Positions 22,410 to 34,445 of a stretch of 64,000 nucleotides of DNA are shown here, one piece after another; within the stretch, counting starts at the first letter, position 1, and each line of letters starts with the position of its first letter. Made by a program: the position numbers and the translations under genes. The stretch comes from Cristatella mucedo. Taxonomy: Eukaryota; Bryozoa; Phylactolaemata; Cristatellidae. The stretch covers positions 124,001 through 188,000 of the forward strand of contig WPIO01000151.1 of NCBI GenBank assembly GCA_009760855.2, written 5' to 3'. The notes beneath the pieces are model-generated. The model ran no database searches, had not been told where the DNA came from, and saw only the letters and a list, made by a program, of their open reading frames with translations.

Positions 22410-22615
22410 ATATTATGTGCATGCCGCCACTAACCACATTTGCATGCTGACGCTGTGCATGTCACCCCTAACCATGTTATTCATTTTGCTTGTTTATCAA
22501 GCATGATTTTACTCACCATTCAATTGCATTTCCCTTTGCAGCAAATTTAAAGCACCTAGAGAGAGATCAAGTTCTCTGAGGGCGCTTTATCAAGTGCATT
22601 ATTATTATTATTATA
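22410..22615 (+). mobile_element. L2-A 3' end, right arm of a large palindrome
   Basis: The plus-strand 3' UTR (gccactaaccacatttgcat, cacccctaaccatgttattc), then agcacctagagagagatcaa and the terminal aagtgcattattattattat. It mirrors 22013-22205 closely over about 200 bases. Confidence 0.88.
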
Positions 22616-22622
22616 TAGGATT

Positions 22623-22739
<117 letters not shown>

Positions 22740-23149
22740 CTTCCCACTGCTCATTTTCGTTCGTAGCTTCAGCAAGTTGCTTCCTTCTCGTGCGAACCAA
22801 GGGTAACTAATACAAAACACATCTTTATTAGCCTTTCAAGTTCCTTGAAGCGTAACTTGCATTTTAGAAGACTCGGGAGATTTATTCAACCAAGTAGTAC
22901 TTGGAAATTAAAAAGCAGGCACCGTTCAATTGTTTCAATTGACTGAGTTACACGATATTTGAGATATAAAATTTATTTTATATATATATGGACACCTTGG
23001 ATTACATCCGGCTGCTACATTCGACAGCCTAACAATATAGCTCTCGAAGCAGCAATAACAATTGATGCATTTCTATTCTGCGACTGCATTCTGTGCTAAA
23101 ATATGGCTGCTGACAAATGAAAATGGACCGGACTCAGTAATCTATCTCC

Positions 23150-24180
23150 GTCTGTAACTCCCCAAAGTCATAAAGACCATGTGGGTGTTACGCAGGAGAG
23201 TTTTGTGTAGCTCACTCACAGCCTAAGCGGCTTTCGGTACGCATTCGGTACCCAACAGACTTCGTCTCACGCAACAAAGAGAAAGTGGGAAGCATAGCAG
23301 AGCTAGGAGAGCAGTTGAGGTAGTGAGTAGCATAGAAGTAGCATCTCATGACCGCTAAAAACGATGTGCCATAGTCGGCGGTAGGAGAGTAGTTGTCGTT
23401 GAGTAAGAATTGTGGAAGTGAGCTCCACAGTCTAGGACCTGCAGAGCTAAAGCTTCTGTCGCCAACTGTCTTTAAGAGGAGGAATGGGACAGCTAATTTA
23501 TTGTCCACGCAGGACCTAAGGGTGCGAACAGGCTGAAACTGATGCAACAGTTCAGCTAGGTACGAAGGAGCCAAGCCGTGGCGGGCATTGTGGGTCAGCG
23601 TAAGAACTTTGCACTGTATCCTGTCCTCAACCGGCAACCATCCTAGCTTTTCCAGCAAAGGTGACACGTGCTCAAACCACTGGGACTTGAAGACTAGCCT
23701 TGCAGCCATAGTCATAGTCGGCTGAAGTGGCCTAATAGCTTTCTTTGGCAGCCCAGCCAAAAGGGAATTACAATAATCAAGCCGAGACAAAACTAAAGAG
23801 CTAGTTAAAGTTTTTACAAGCCACTGTGGGAGATAGCTCCTAATCTTGGATAGGGATCGGATGTGATGGCTAGCTGTAGAAACAGTCTTCTGAATGAAGC
23901 TGTTGAAATTGAGGCAGCTGTCGAACATAACACCTAAATTACGAGCACCTGGTGATGGTCGCACAACAGCATCGCCTATTAGAACAGCAAAGCCTTTTAA
24001 TCCAGCCACATGCTTAGGGTGTCCTATGAGCAGCTGCTCGGTTTTATCATCATTTAATTTCAGGAAGTTTTCCGATATCCATGATCGAATGTCGGCAAGG
24101 CAAGCATTCAGTTTTTCAGTTGCCGCCGAAGATTCCGACACTGTGAAAAGCGCCACGTCCTCACTGGAATTAGGCTTCAC
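23150..24180 (-). mobile_element. L2-B LINE, best-preserved copy, ORF2 C-terminal 322 codons open
   Basis: An uninterrupted minus-strand frame (23212-24180) starts at the catalytic region. The family's Y-A-D-D box is represented by S-S-E-D-V-A-L-F. It continues L-A-D-I-R-S-W-I, then N-F-L-K-L-N-D-D-K-T-E, then R-N-L-G-V-M-F-D, L-D-Y-C-N-S-L-L-A-G-L-P and L-G-W-L-P-V-E-D-R-I. This order is typical of L2/CR1-type reverse transcriptases after the active site. The element is 5'-truncated at the active site and the A-D-D triad is altered, so it is not autonomous. The 3' flank (23150-23212) is shared with the copies at 33060 and about 40845. Confidence 0.9.
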
Positions 24181-24821
24181 CGCGGGGAGGCCCCTGTCCT
24201 GTCAATAGAGCCGATGCTCTCAAGTTCACGCAGTCGTAGTGGCGTAGCACCTTCGCCAGCAGCTACTCAACACGCTGCCATGGCTGCCAAGGCGGCCGTC
24301 CAGGTTTTTAGAGTTGTAGGACTTTTGCGGCTGTGCTGGCACGAGCACACAGTCTCCAGGTTTCAGCAGCTGCCACGAAGAACTTATGCAAATATCCCCA
24401 GAGCATATAGAACATCTAAATCTGCATCAAATAAACCAAATACTCTTAAGTGTACGTATAATTGGGAACTCGTATACACCTAAATGTGTATCGTTCTACA
24501 CACTGCGTGCAAAATTAAACAACAGACGACAAACAGATGAGGAATGATAGAATGAGTAAACGCAGTTCTTGTTAGCACGTTAGAGACAGTGCACATGTAC
24601 CCAGTACATGTGGTTAGGAAAAGTTAGCTGTGGCGCTTTTCTTCAGGTTGCATGCATCATTACGAGCGAAAATCTTCTCACGCCTGCCATGCCATAAGTA
24701 CCCTCAATAATGCTATCTTTCAGTTGAATAGAAAATCTCCACTAACTCAACCACCATAGATGTTCTTATAAAAATAACTGATTTATTTTACCGTAATCCA
24801 TGCAGGCGGTGACTTTTTAAA
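24181..24821. other. Intron stretch, nothing recognised
   Basis: Small frames only; no motif or repeat homology seen. Confidence 0.4.
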
Positions 24822-25015
24822 TGGTGAGCCGTGATGGCACACTAGGTAAAGCAGTTGCTTTCATGACCTCGGAACCGAGGTCATGGGTTCGATTCCTGCC
24901 GTTGGCGATTCTCTATCGCCACTGCAAGCGGTGGTGATAGCCGTAAAGGCTCTTCTGTCGCTATACAAAAAGAGGCTGTTTAGTCAGCTAGGATTTATTA
25001 TTATTAAATACAATT
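24822..25015 (+). mobile_element. S1 SINE, best copy
   Basis: A tRNA-like head: A-box-like gatggcacactaggtaaagc, an inverted repeat atgacctcggaaccgaggtc, and B box gggttcgattcctgc. The body has atcgccactgcaagcggtgg and tagccgtaaaggctcttctg, and the 3' end is ctatacaaa..ttattatta. This copy defines the S1 family in the window. Confidence 0.85.
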
Positions 25016-25786
25016 GAAGCAATGGCAGAGGCAGAATTTTAATTTAGGTGGTGTAAGACCTGCCGCATGTTCATGTCAAGGTAAGACAAGACAGTTTTTA
25101 TCAAGGCATTGCAAGAAAGTACGATCGTAGCTCAAAATCTCAGTGTTTATTCAACACAGGCTCGGCGTTTGCTCATAAATCAAATTACGACGCACAAGTT
25201 TTTGGTGATGGTCGGGGGTGGCGAGGGTCACGAATAGAGGCCGGTCAGGTCGCTATCCTACTGTAAGGGGGAGGCTAACCTGGCTCCACCGCTGATTTAA
25301 ACGTCCACATTCTTTTCGTTTCGTACTCACATTTGTATTCTCACTCGTGTTCTCGCTAGTAATCATAACTCACACTCACACTTGGGTAAATTATAACATT
25401 GTTTACTAGATCCATTTTAACCACACGAGTCGTTTAGCAGCCTGTATCCACATTGTGCATTATTTGTGAAACAAATAATATCCCGACAGTAGAATAATAT
25501 TATTTACCGACTGCTAAGCTGTTAAGCACTTCAACACTTGTAGAGGCACTGGCTCTACCAGGCCCGATCTTTCTTGATAAACTGCATCCCTTATTCATAC
25601 AGCAAATATAATGATTGATCGAAAAAGTATTGCTTTCTTGTGATTTCATGATTTTTCCTCAAGCATAATTTTAGACAGTTTTCCTGTCAATCTTAAAGAC
25701 TAATAATTTCAGTGGTAGAGATCTCGGGGTTCTAAGTGTCTACACGACATACGTCTAATATAATGTCTGCTGCTCTTTTTATTTAG
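25016..25786. other. Intron 7 end, nothing recognised
   Basis: No feature before the exon 8 acceptor. Confidence 0.4.
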
Positions 25787-25897
25787 TACGACGGCAGCTA
25801 CGTCTCGACGTTGCTAACTGAAAACCAAAAGCGGTATTACAATACCCTGAGAAGGCTTGGGACTAAGAAGCCTCAAAAGACAATAAAACGCCCAAAG
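25787..25897 (+). CDS. Gene A exon 8: III-IV linker (inactivation gate region)
   Basis: A 37-codon exon, phase 0 at both ends (ttatttag|tac, aag|gtaacg). It encodes Y-D-G-S-Y-V-S-T-L-L-T-E-N-Q-K-R-Y-Y-N, then T-L-R-R-L-G-T-K-K-P-Q-K. This is the short, highly conserved III-IV linker. The T-E-x-Q-K-x-Y-Y-N and K-K-P-Q-K blocks match the family almost residue for residue. In Nav1 channels the three residues before that Thr are Ile/Met-Phe-Met, the fast-inactivation latch. Here they are Thr-Leu-Leu (25808-25816), so the aromatic is absent. Fast inactivation may be weak or work differently; that functional reading is inference. Confidence 0.95.
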
Positions 25898-26756
25898 GTA
25901 ACGGAAGAGTGACGGAGACGCGAGAGTAATAAATGCACATTCAATTTTTATTTTCGGGTTGCCTGAAGAAATGTCTGCTTGCCAAGACTGCATAATCAAA
26001 AACATGCATGCCGAGGCTTCACTTGGATGAACCCGGAAGCCTTGTTGACCGCTTACAGAACGTGCAAAGGCTTTCAAATTAAGTGAACGCATCAGGTGAA
26101 GGACCTAAGCTGAAAAAAGCTTGTGTAAATGCTAAAACAATTCAATGTTCTAGTATATGTATTCACCGTCAGGATAGGATCTATTGATTCAATCTTTGTG
26201 TGAGTTTTTTTAGGTATTTACCGTCTTGGTGGGTCGCTTCAGAGTCATGCCGTACGTCAGTGATCATGCAAACTCTCTCACCCATCTGAATGAGGATACA
26301 ATCTTACTCTCACAACTCCAAAAGTGAAATGTGGCTACGCCAAAATTAGCTTAAGGATTTTCTCATTTTGCTCCAGGAACGGACTTTGGAACATAAACTT
26401 AACCAACTGCTTAAGAGTTCTGCAATAAGCCGGCATTATTATTTGGCGAATACGCACAGCAAGGTTTTATACAACCACTTCCAATAATTCATTCGAACTT
26501 CGGTTCTGGCTGAATAGGTTGAGATGGCTTAGGGAGTCGGTACCTTCATTTACAGGTCTAGTAATTATCTGCTCCTTCTGACGTAAGCTAATACAAAAAC
26601 ACGGAAGCTAAAAATCGTCGTGGCTCCTCGTCCCCGCCCAAAAATATATTAATTATCATCTTTATACACACAAACGCAAGAGCTAAGAAAATCATTTCCG
26701 TCTCGAGTATTTCAAATACTTTGTGCCAGATTACCAGCTCACAAAATTACCATATT
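25898..26756. other. Intron 8 start, nothing recognised
   Basis: No feature identified. Confidence 0.4.
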
Positions 26757-27120
26757 ATAATAATAATAATATTGCACTTGATAAAGCGCCCTCAGAGAAC
26801 TTAATCTCTTTCTAGTCGCTTTACATTTGCTGCAAAGTGATATGCAATAGAATAGTAAGTAAAATCATGCTTGAAAAACAAACAAAATGAATAATATGGT
26901 TAGGGGTGACATGCACAGGGTCAGCATCCGAATGTGGTTAGTGGCAGCATGCACAGTGTCAGCACGCATAAGCACATGAAGGACGAATCACAGGGACCCA
27001 CTAAATGCTGTCCTAAATAGGTGCGTTTTTAAGTTCCTTTTAAATGTGGTCAGGTCAGGGGATGTTCTGACGCAGGTCGGGAGGGAGTTCCAGGCTTTGG
27101 GAGAATACGAGCTAAATGCA
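26757..27120 (-). mobile_element. L2-A 3' end, young-looking copy
   Basis: An (ATA)n tail and intact hairpin (agcgccctcagagaacttaa), then the full 3' UTR and ORF2 end with all landmarks (gttaggggtgacatgcacag, gcacatgaaggacgaatcac). Homology stops sharply near 27120 inside the last coding block, a typical 5' truncation. Confidence 0.88.
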
Positions 27121-28067
27121 CATAATGCATATCACTGGTACTAAACATTAAGTAGCCCCGTAGACCAGGATACTGATCTGGGCCACTACATGGTCTATGG
27201 CTGGGCTTCAGGGGTCCAAGAAAGTAAAATTTGCATTGAATATGCATTATGTTACTTTAGTGAACTGCTGCCTTTAGTTAATGTAACCCTGATGCTGTGT
27301 ATGCACTTTGGTCAGGCAAAGAAATTCAGTTAATGTATATCATAACACTGTATCATAAACAAAGTGGCAAGATAACCTACTATCCTAATCGTCATCACGT
27401 TTTGCTTTCGAGAATGTTTTCCATTAGAGAAAACAAAGTGTAATGTCAGAGAAATAACTACCAATGGTTTGCACATTTCACTGAAAGAATGAGCTAGATT
27501 TCAAATATTAAATAGTCGTTATGACGGATCATGAGTTAGTATTTATGTTAGTAATTACCACACGGGAAGGACTTTTTAGATGGTCTCAATAGAATGAGAT
27601 TGATGCTCTTAGGGAGCTTAATCAAGTCTATTTTTGTCATTTTTTACAATAGCAGCGCTTGTCTGCAAATTTGAGTGAATAGAATCTATTCAGCTATTTC
27701 AATCTATTTCCCAAACATACATGGATGATGTTTCTGAACCGCAGAACCGAAGCATAATTCATTGTCTACTAGAACACGTACAATGTAAACTCTCTAACTC
27801 ATAGTCCTTTCTCAGTACGATGCAAACAGGTTAATAATTTGGACTATGGTGGTCAACGAGAAACTAGTGAGTCTGGCCCTGATATTGGTATGATCTAATA
27901 TCTCTACAGAGTGCAATCTGGTTGTCCTGCTCTAGGCAGTGAATCCTTTCTAGACGACCTTCCCAGCTCAACAGTAAAGTCTCCCTTCTTTCAGCAAAGC
28001 GAAATTGCCAAACTTCATGCTTGCTCATACAACTATAGCTCAGCTGTCCATCCACCAATGGTATCCC
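27121..28067. other. Intron stretch, nothing recognised
   Basis: No confident feature. Confidence 0.4.
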
Positions 28068-28245
28068 GTGATTTGGTGAGCCGTGATGGCACATTTTGTA
28101 AAGCGGTTGCTTTCATGACCTCGGCGCGAGGTCGTGAGTTCGAATCTTGCGGTGGGTGATTCTTTATCGCCGCTGCCAGCTGTGGTGAAAGCTGTAAGAA
28201 CTCTTCTGTGGCTATGTACAAGAGGCCGTTAAATCATCTACTACC
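28068..28245 (+). mobile_element. S1 SINE copy
   Basis: It begins gtgagccgtgatggcaca as in the 24822 copy. It has the ggcgcgaggtcgtgagttcg B-box region, the tatcgccgctgccagctgtg body and a degraded 3' end. Confidence 0.82.
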
Positions 28246-28324
28246 CCGTCTTGATTTTCTTAACCCAATACTCGCAGTAATTTAAGCTTGTGCCATAAAA
28301 GAACCATAGAGTGAAAGTGAAACA

Positions 28325-28685
28325 ATGCAGCTAGGCTTTTTTGTAGGGAAAGTAGCAATATGTCCACTAAACTACTTCTCAACGATCTGCAGTGGGTCCT
28401 AATACAACAGCCTATTAGCAGTTCAGCCACTCACTTTTAGGTCTTTTCATTCTTTTGCCACTCTCTACCTATTAGAAATACTTCCTAATCAGGCTTCCCG
28501 CCACACCTCCCACTCGTCTAACCTAGGAAGTTAAGCTATTCATCAAATTGGCCTGAAATTCTCTGGAAATCGTCCGCCAGTTCCTTCGTGCTAAACAAAG
28601 CGACCCACTTCTGATCAGCTTCAAGACTTCTCGTGACGTGACGAAGTTTAGAAAGAAGCTTAAAATTTGTCGGATCATTACAGTG
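28325..28685 (+). mobile_element. Decayed L2-type ORF2 C-terminus
   Basis: The plus strand resembles the same coding order as L2-A, with L-H-W, S-F-K-T-S-R-D-V-T-K-F-R-K-K-L-K and weak L-P blocks in shifting frames. It is divergent from both L2-A and L2-B. Confidence 0.5.
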
Positions 28686-29068
28686 TTAGCTTTGACCTTG
28701 TGAATGACCCGACGTATAATTCACCTCACTAACGTTGCACAAATTAATTTACACAAGTGACCTCGTGGACTCGCATCGCTGAGCCATGATAGAAATACAT
28801 TACTGTAGATACATTTATACGTCAAAATACCTCTCGGTACGTTACGTTTTGCCCTTGAGTGAGCCTGTTTACTAGCTTGCGAGTAATTCTTAACTGAAGT
28901 CAGACGTAACTCAAGCAGGAGCTCCTGTCATCAGCGACTCAGGTACGTGTGCTCCGATCGGCTAGAGTCACGTCTCCCGCCTAGCACAGGAACACAGCAC
29001 TCTGATTCACTAGCCTTGGTTGGGGGTTGGGAACACCACTTTGCCTGGCCGCTGACTTTCTCGCTTTC

Positions 29069-29069
<1 letters not shown>

Positions 29070-29144
<75 letters not shown>

Positions 29145-29172
29145 GTTGATGTATATATATATATACATCTGT

Positions 29173-29209
<37 letters not shown>

Positions 29210-29250
29210 GATATATATATATATATCTGTAGATATATATATATATATAT
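29070..29250. repeat. Compound (AT)n microsatellite
   Basis: Long AT tracts interrupted at regular spacing by atctgttgat or atctgtagat, giving a higher-order pattern. Confidence 0.9.
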
Positions 29251-30297
29251 AACAATTTATATAAATATGTGTAGATTTGCATAGCGGTATAAGAGAAATT
29301 AATATCCAACCAAGTGCTTTAAACATGCTATAGAGCTCGAGCCTATGAGACCTTCATCGTGAAAGGCGAGCTGCTCAGTGTAGAGGCCACGTCAGATGCT
29401 GACGTGGTTCATCTCCAGTATTTCTAAAGTGCGAGGAGAGAAGATTCAGTCTATTAGAGCGCAGTAAATACTTTCTATCCTTACGTTTGTTATACTGCAA
29501 TATGCATTTTTTTATTCGCCCATACCCTGAAAACAGCGTAGGGCTGTGAGCTATTACCTCTCCCAGGCTATTCATGATTTATTGACTTGCAGGACTCATG
29601 TTACGTCAATAGCAGTAATTCTTTCGCTATTCACAGCCAAATAAATGCTTGAATAGGATAGTAAAGAAAATGAATATTGTCAGCTCTCTCGCCTAAAATA
29701 TACTTTCATTTTAGATTACGAAAGCCTCCTACGATTTCTGCTGATGTAATTTTCTTCGTAAGAGTGCTCGTAGACATCCTTCTGTAAAAGCATGTCGCGA
29801 GTGTTCACAGATTATCTACAAATACCTACCCGGAAAACTGAAATTGGAGCTGAATTTGAAGGTCTCTCTAAAAAACCGTCGCTTGCTCCCCTTCCAGCCG
29901 GCACGGCTTGTAGTACTGAATTAAACTTCAAACGAATTCTTTACTTTATAGAGAAACGACAGCACAAGGACAGAACAGTTGCTAGTGATTAATAGTCGTC
30001 CAATAGTTGGACAAATTTAGGCAAATATTAGGCCATAATGATCATAGTAATACGTTTCTCAAGCGCTCTTATATAGCTGAACTTCTCCCACTTTACAGCA
30101 ACTGTATAGAAAGCATTGCACCGGAAGACTTCCTTAATTCAAAGCCTCGAATACCCAGAATTGCGGAATCAGTTTGAAGACTGTGTGCATGTCAGTTTGA
30201 ACTGTCACTGTAAAAGAGAAGAATAAAGGGAGATGAAAAAACACAATTTTCAATAATAGGGCTTTGAAATGATTAACTCGAGAATGAGAAAAACCTT
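29251..30297. other. Intron stretch, nothing recognised
   Basis: No repeat family or exon identified. Confidence 0.4.
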
Positions 30298-30440
30298 CCG
30301 AGCTGGTTTGGCCCAGTGGTTAAGGTGTTCGCCCCGACCGAGGCCTGGCCGAGCTTGTGGGCTTGAGCCCTGTGGCATATGCGAAGCGCCTGAATAGAAA
30401 TTAGGCTCTCTTAGGCCGCTCTATGGATGAATTATATTTT
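30298..30440 (+). mobile_element. S2 SINE copy
   Basis: tRNA-like head with A-box tggcccagtggttaaggtg and a B-box-like gggcttgagccctg. The tail gcgaagcgcctgaatagaaa..ctcttaggccgctctatgg resembles the L2-A 3' hairpin. Confidence 0.78.
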
Positions 30441-31580
30441 TTTATCAATTTCTACGCAGACATAATTGTGTAGAAATTCACATTTTTTGCACAAATCTTT
30501 CAAAGAGAATTTATGCTTCGGTGACTTTAAGTTAGAAATGGAATCACACCCAAGTATAAGGCTTTGCTAAAGATAACCCACTGCACTCGGAACAGAAACT
30601 AATATTAACTAAATAATTACCGAATAATAAATATCTTACAAAGTTAATTCGCGTGAAAAACCCTGAAAATTTTTGTGTAAAATGAAACCAGCCTAAAATA
30701 ATCTCTTAAACCTAGGATTAGGTGCTGAGGTTTCACCTGTCAAGATTTGTCAATGCTAGTCATGGTTTTCACTGTTTATATATGGTTATAAAAAGTTTAA
30801 AACTCCTGGATGTTGAAAATACAATGCAAGTTACCTTTGAAAAGAACACTGGAGAGCTTAATCTATCTATTCACGCCGAGTGAACTTATCAGAGAAAGAC
30901 GTTTTGGAGCAAAACGCTGTTTCTTGTTTGAACTTATCTCTTGATAAATGCATTGCAGGTTTCAATAAGGGGCCGTTTTAATCAGTGCCAGCGCAACATG
31001 CAACTGGTCTTTATTAATAATCCATTGATTTACAAAGTTGCATATGTAAAAAGCAATATAGAGTGCCCGAATTCCCAGCTCCAGAGGCATTTTGAAAATG
31101 ATCAACTTTTTACCGTAGATAAGCCTGCTTGCGAAGGATTAATCTAACTAGGAAAAGAACCCGTCACTTTTAACCAAGTATATTTAAAGCAACTTCTAAG
31201 CCTGAAGTGAGAGTTATTATCATTTTATAGTGACGAATTCTGTGATGCGTGGCATTTAATACACAGATAAGGCATTACATTAATGTCGGATTCATCTCTG
31301 TAGAGGCCCATAAGGGCATCAAAAATTTCGAACCCACTTTCCAAAAATACTAATGGATTCTTAGCTACACCAAAGTAAAATATTTGTATACCTATTTTCT
31401 TACTTAAAAAATAAAAACTTACAGTTATCACAATATTTTCTTGATTTTCAGAGACCAAAAACAGGTGAGATTAACCTTTCTCAAAGTTCACTGAATCTAT
31501 TCTTCGGCATATCGTTGATATCTAATTTATGCAAGGTAGATTATTCAGTTTCTATAATGGAAAGTGTGTTAAGTGTTCGT
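30441..31580. other. Intron stretch, nothing recognised
   Basis: AT-rich, no assigned feature. Confidence 0.4.
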
Positions 31581-31581
31581 G

Positions 31582-31584
<3 letters not shown>

Positions 31585-31619
<35 letters not shown>

Positions 31620-31620
31620 A
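31585..31620. repeat. (AT)n(GT)n microsatellite
   Basis: A short AT tract followed by gtgtgt. Confidence 0.85.
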
Positions 31621-31856
31621 TCTATAAAAATAATGTTCTTTATGTGAAACCATTCAAAAAAGTTTGGTCATTCATATTTTTGAGTTGAAATGTGTGTGAA
31701 GTTTCAAAAAAAATATTTGTTCTTCATTTAATCAGTGAAATAATTCTCTGCTGACGTTAATTGATCTTAAATACTACGATTGATAGCGAGAGAGAGAGTG
31801 TTAGAGAGTGTGAACGTATGTGTGCTTGCATTCGAGTCTGATTTCATGCGTTGCAT

Positions 31857-32004
31857 GCGTGTGTGTATGTGTGTGTGTGTGTGTGTGTGTGCGTGTGTGG
31901 GTGCATGTGTGTGTGTGTGTGTGCGCGTGTATGTGTGCGTGTGTGTGCCTGTGTGTGCGTTTGAGTGCGTGTGTGAGCGTGTGTGTGTGTGTGTGTGTGT
32001 GTGT
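31857..32004. repeat. (GT)n compound microsatellite
   Basis: About 150 bases of GT dinucleotides with scattered gc, gg and tatg interruptions. Open frames here (Cys/Val or His/Thr runs) are repeat artefacts. Confidence 0.93.
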
Positions 32005-32266
<262 letters not shown>

Positions 32267-32482
32267 ACTGCTAAGCTAGAAAGGAAAAAACAATACCGGA
32301 TTCTACTTATTATAATCTCTTGATTAAGCTGGTTAATGATAGTCTCTGCTAATATCCCTTAAGTCTTGATAAAGGAAGGTTACTTCTACAATGGCTATAA
32401 TAAAAACTATTCTTTTTATAGCCAAACCAAAGCTTCATATAGGGTTTTGATGAAACTATATAGGTTTACTTATCTTTTGTAG

Positions 32483-32753
32483 GCTAAGGCATTGGAATTC
32501 TTTTATGAAATTTCATGCAACAAGAAATTCGAATACATAATTATGTCGGTCATCGCTATAAACCTGATTGTTTTGATTGTCGATGGCCCCAGCTTGCCAG
32601 ATGCATCGAGATCTGTTGTCAAGAAGCTCAACACGGTTTTAACAGGAATTTTTTGTGCTGAAGCTATTATCAAGCTGCTCGGCTACCGGTTACACTACTT
32701 TCGATATGCTTGGAATGTGTTCGAGTTTATAATCGTCTGTGTCTCGTCAACGT
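32483..32753 (+). CDS. Gene A exon 9: domain IV S1-S3
   Basis: After ..cttttgtag the frame reads A-K-A-L-E-F-F-Y-E-I-S. S1 follows (KFEYIIMSVIAINLIVLIVD), then S2 (LNTVLTGIFCAEAIIKLLGY), then Y-F-R-Y-A-W-N-V-F-E-F and the first part of S3. The Y-x-x-x-x-W-N-x-F-[DE]-F block is diagnostic of domain IV. The donor is tcaacgt|gtaagt; ending at 32753 leaves a phase-1 T that joins AT of the next exon as Tyr. That continues S-S-T-Y-E-A-Y-A-Y into the S3-S4 region. A long (AT)n tract ends about 220 bases upstream of this exon. Confidence 0.95.
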
Positions 32754-33055
32754 GTAAGTAGCCTGCTGTCAAGTTTTTTGCCTTCTTTAAAATTAGAAAA
32801 TCTCATTTATTTTTAGGACGCAAAGAAATGCTTGGATGGTTCGGGAAATTATTCAAAGATTGTTTTTTCGCTGTTCTATTAGGATGCCATAAAACTGATC
32901 ACACACTTATTACGTGTGAGTAGAAACCTAGCTGCATACCTACCTACCGCGAGGTCGTGAATTAAGGTCCGCATCCGTGAATACACCATTCATGGTTACC
33001 AGAGAAAACAGTACGAAAGCGCATGCTTGCTGCCGCTTCCATCTTTTTTTGGGTA
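32754..33055. other. Intron 9 start, nothing recognised
   Basis: No feature identified. Confidence 0.4.
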
Positions 33056-33500
33056 ATGTACGTATGTATGTATGTATGTCTGCAACACCACAAAGCCACA
33101 AAGACTATGTGCGTCTTATGCAGGAGAATTTTGTGATGCACAATCACAGCCTAAGAGCTTTTTGGTACGCTTTCAGTAGTCAACAGACTTTATCTCACAT
33201 AGCAAGGAGAACGAGAGGCATAGCTGAGTCAGAAAAGCAGTTGATGTAGTAACTAGCATAGAAGTAGCAGCTCAGGACGGCTGGAAAAGATGTACTATAG
33301 TCGCCAGCAGGAGAGTAGTTGTCGCTGCTTAAGAATCGTGGAAACGAGTTCAATAGTCTTGGACCTGCAGAGCAAAAGATTTTGCCGCTAACGATTTTTA
33401 ATCGGAGAAACGGATAATGTATTGTTCTTTCAGGATCCGAGGAGGCTAAAACTGGTGCAATAGTTCAGCTAGGTATAAAGGAGCCATACTGCAATGTATC
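33056..33500 (-). mobile_element. L2-B 3' end fragment
   Basis: It begins with (gtat)n, a candidate terminal repeat of the element, then ccacaaagactatgtgcgtc, cacagcctaagagctttttg and matches through to 33480 in the order of the 23150 copy. It is truncated and frameshifted. Confidence 0.75.
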
Positions 33501-33844
33501 GTACATATTTTTGCAAACTCCTGAAGTTGAATATCACCCAAAGAACTCGAATGGGGTACCATAGAGGGCTGCTATTGCTGCAGTTACTGCAACTTTGCCA
33601 TTGCTAGTGGCCGGTCCACACAAACTCCTATTAGAAATGCTGCTAGTAATTTCTACGAATAAGCTGTAAAAAGCCAGTAACGTCCCTTTTCATCGGTTAT
33701 TACTTGTACCCGTGGAACGTTTAATTATTGACAAATAAAGCACCGGTTCTTAGTTACCAGATCTAGAAACGCACGAATTTCCGTTCGAGACTCCCTAACA
33801 GCCAGGTAAAAGCAGGTTGGCGTAACAACAAAGATAACTTTCTT

Positions 33845-33960
33845 TTGCACAACACAGCCTAAGCGGCTTTCAGTATGCATGCGGTAGCCACTTACTTGAT
33901 CCTGTGCATTGCATTATTACTTACTTGATCCTGTGCATTGCATCCTGTGCAATGCTCTGC
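33845..33960. repeat. L2-B scrap plus short tandem duplication
   Basis: The sequence cacagcctaagcggctttca is an L2-B landmark. It is followed by two copies of ttacttgatcctgtgcattg (about 33893 and 33921). Confidence 0.65.
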
Positions 33961-34261
33961 ATTCCATATTCTGCACAGCCATACTCTGGCTCAAGGAGAG
34001 TTTTAGTTAATCGGCTAATACTGAACTTTTTCTAGTGCAGTTTTGACAGATCGAAAAAATCTAGGTAAATTATGCTTCCAGAATCTTGGCTAAAAACATT
34101 TGCTAAGAATAAGGCTAGTCAGTAAAGTATCCCATAATCTTAGACGATAAACTGACTTAGCAGTTGCTTAAATAAGTAGTTTTCCTTGTGAAAATTTAAG
34201 ATTTTCAGCAGTCATCACAGGCGAACCTAAGTTTTCGTAAACGAAATGACGATAAAACTAA

Positions 34262-34445
34262 CTTGCATGCTGACCCAGTGCATGTAACCCCTAACCATGT
34301 TATTCATTTTGTTTGTTTTTCAAGCATGATTTTACTTACTATTCTATTGCGTATCACTTTGCAGCAAATGTAAAGCGCCTAGAAAGAGATTAAGTTCTCT
34401 GAGGGCGCTTTATCAAGTGCAATATTATTATTATTATTATTATTA
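34262..34445 (+). mobile_element. L2-A 3' end copy
   Basis: The 3' UTR from ttgcatgctgacccagtgca, through the intact hairpin (agcgcctagaaagagattaa, gagggcgctttatc), to (TTA)n. It is truncated to about 180 bases. Confidence 0.87.

Noticed and set aside
28931-29326. 131-codon Tyr/Ile-rich frame and its + strand partner
   Set aside because: Driven by the compound AT microsatellite.
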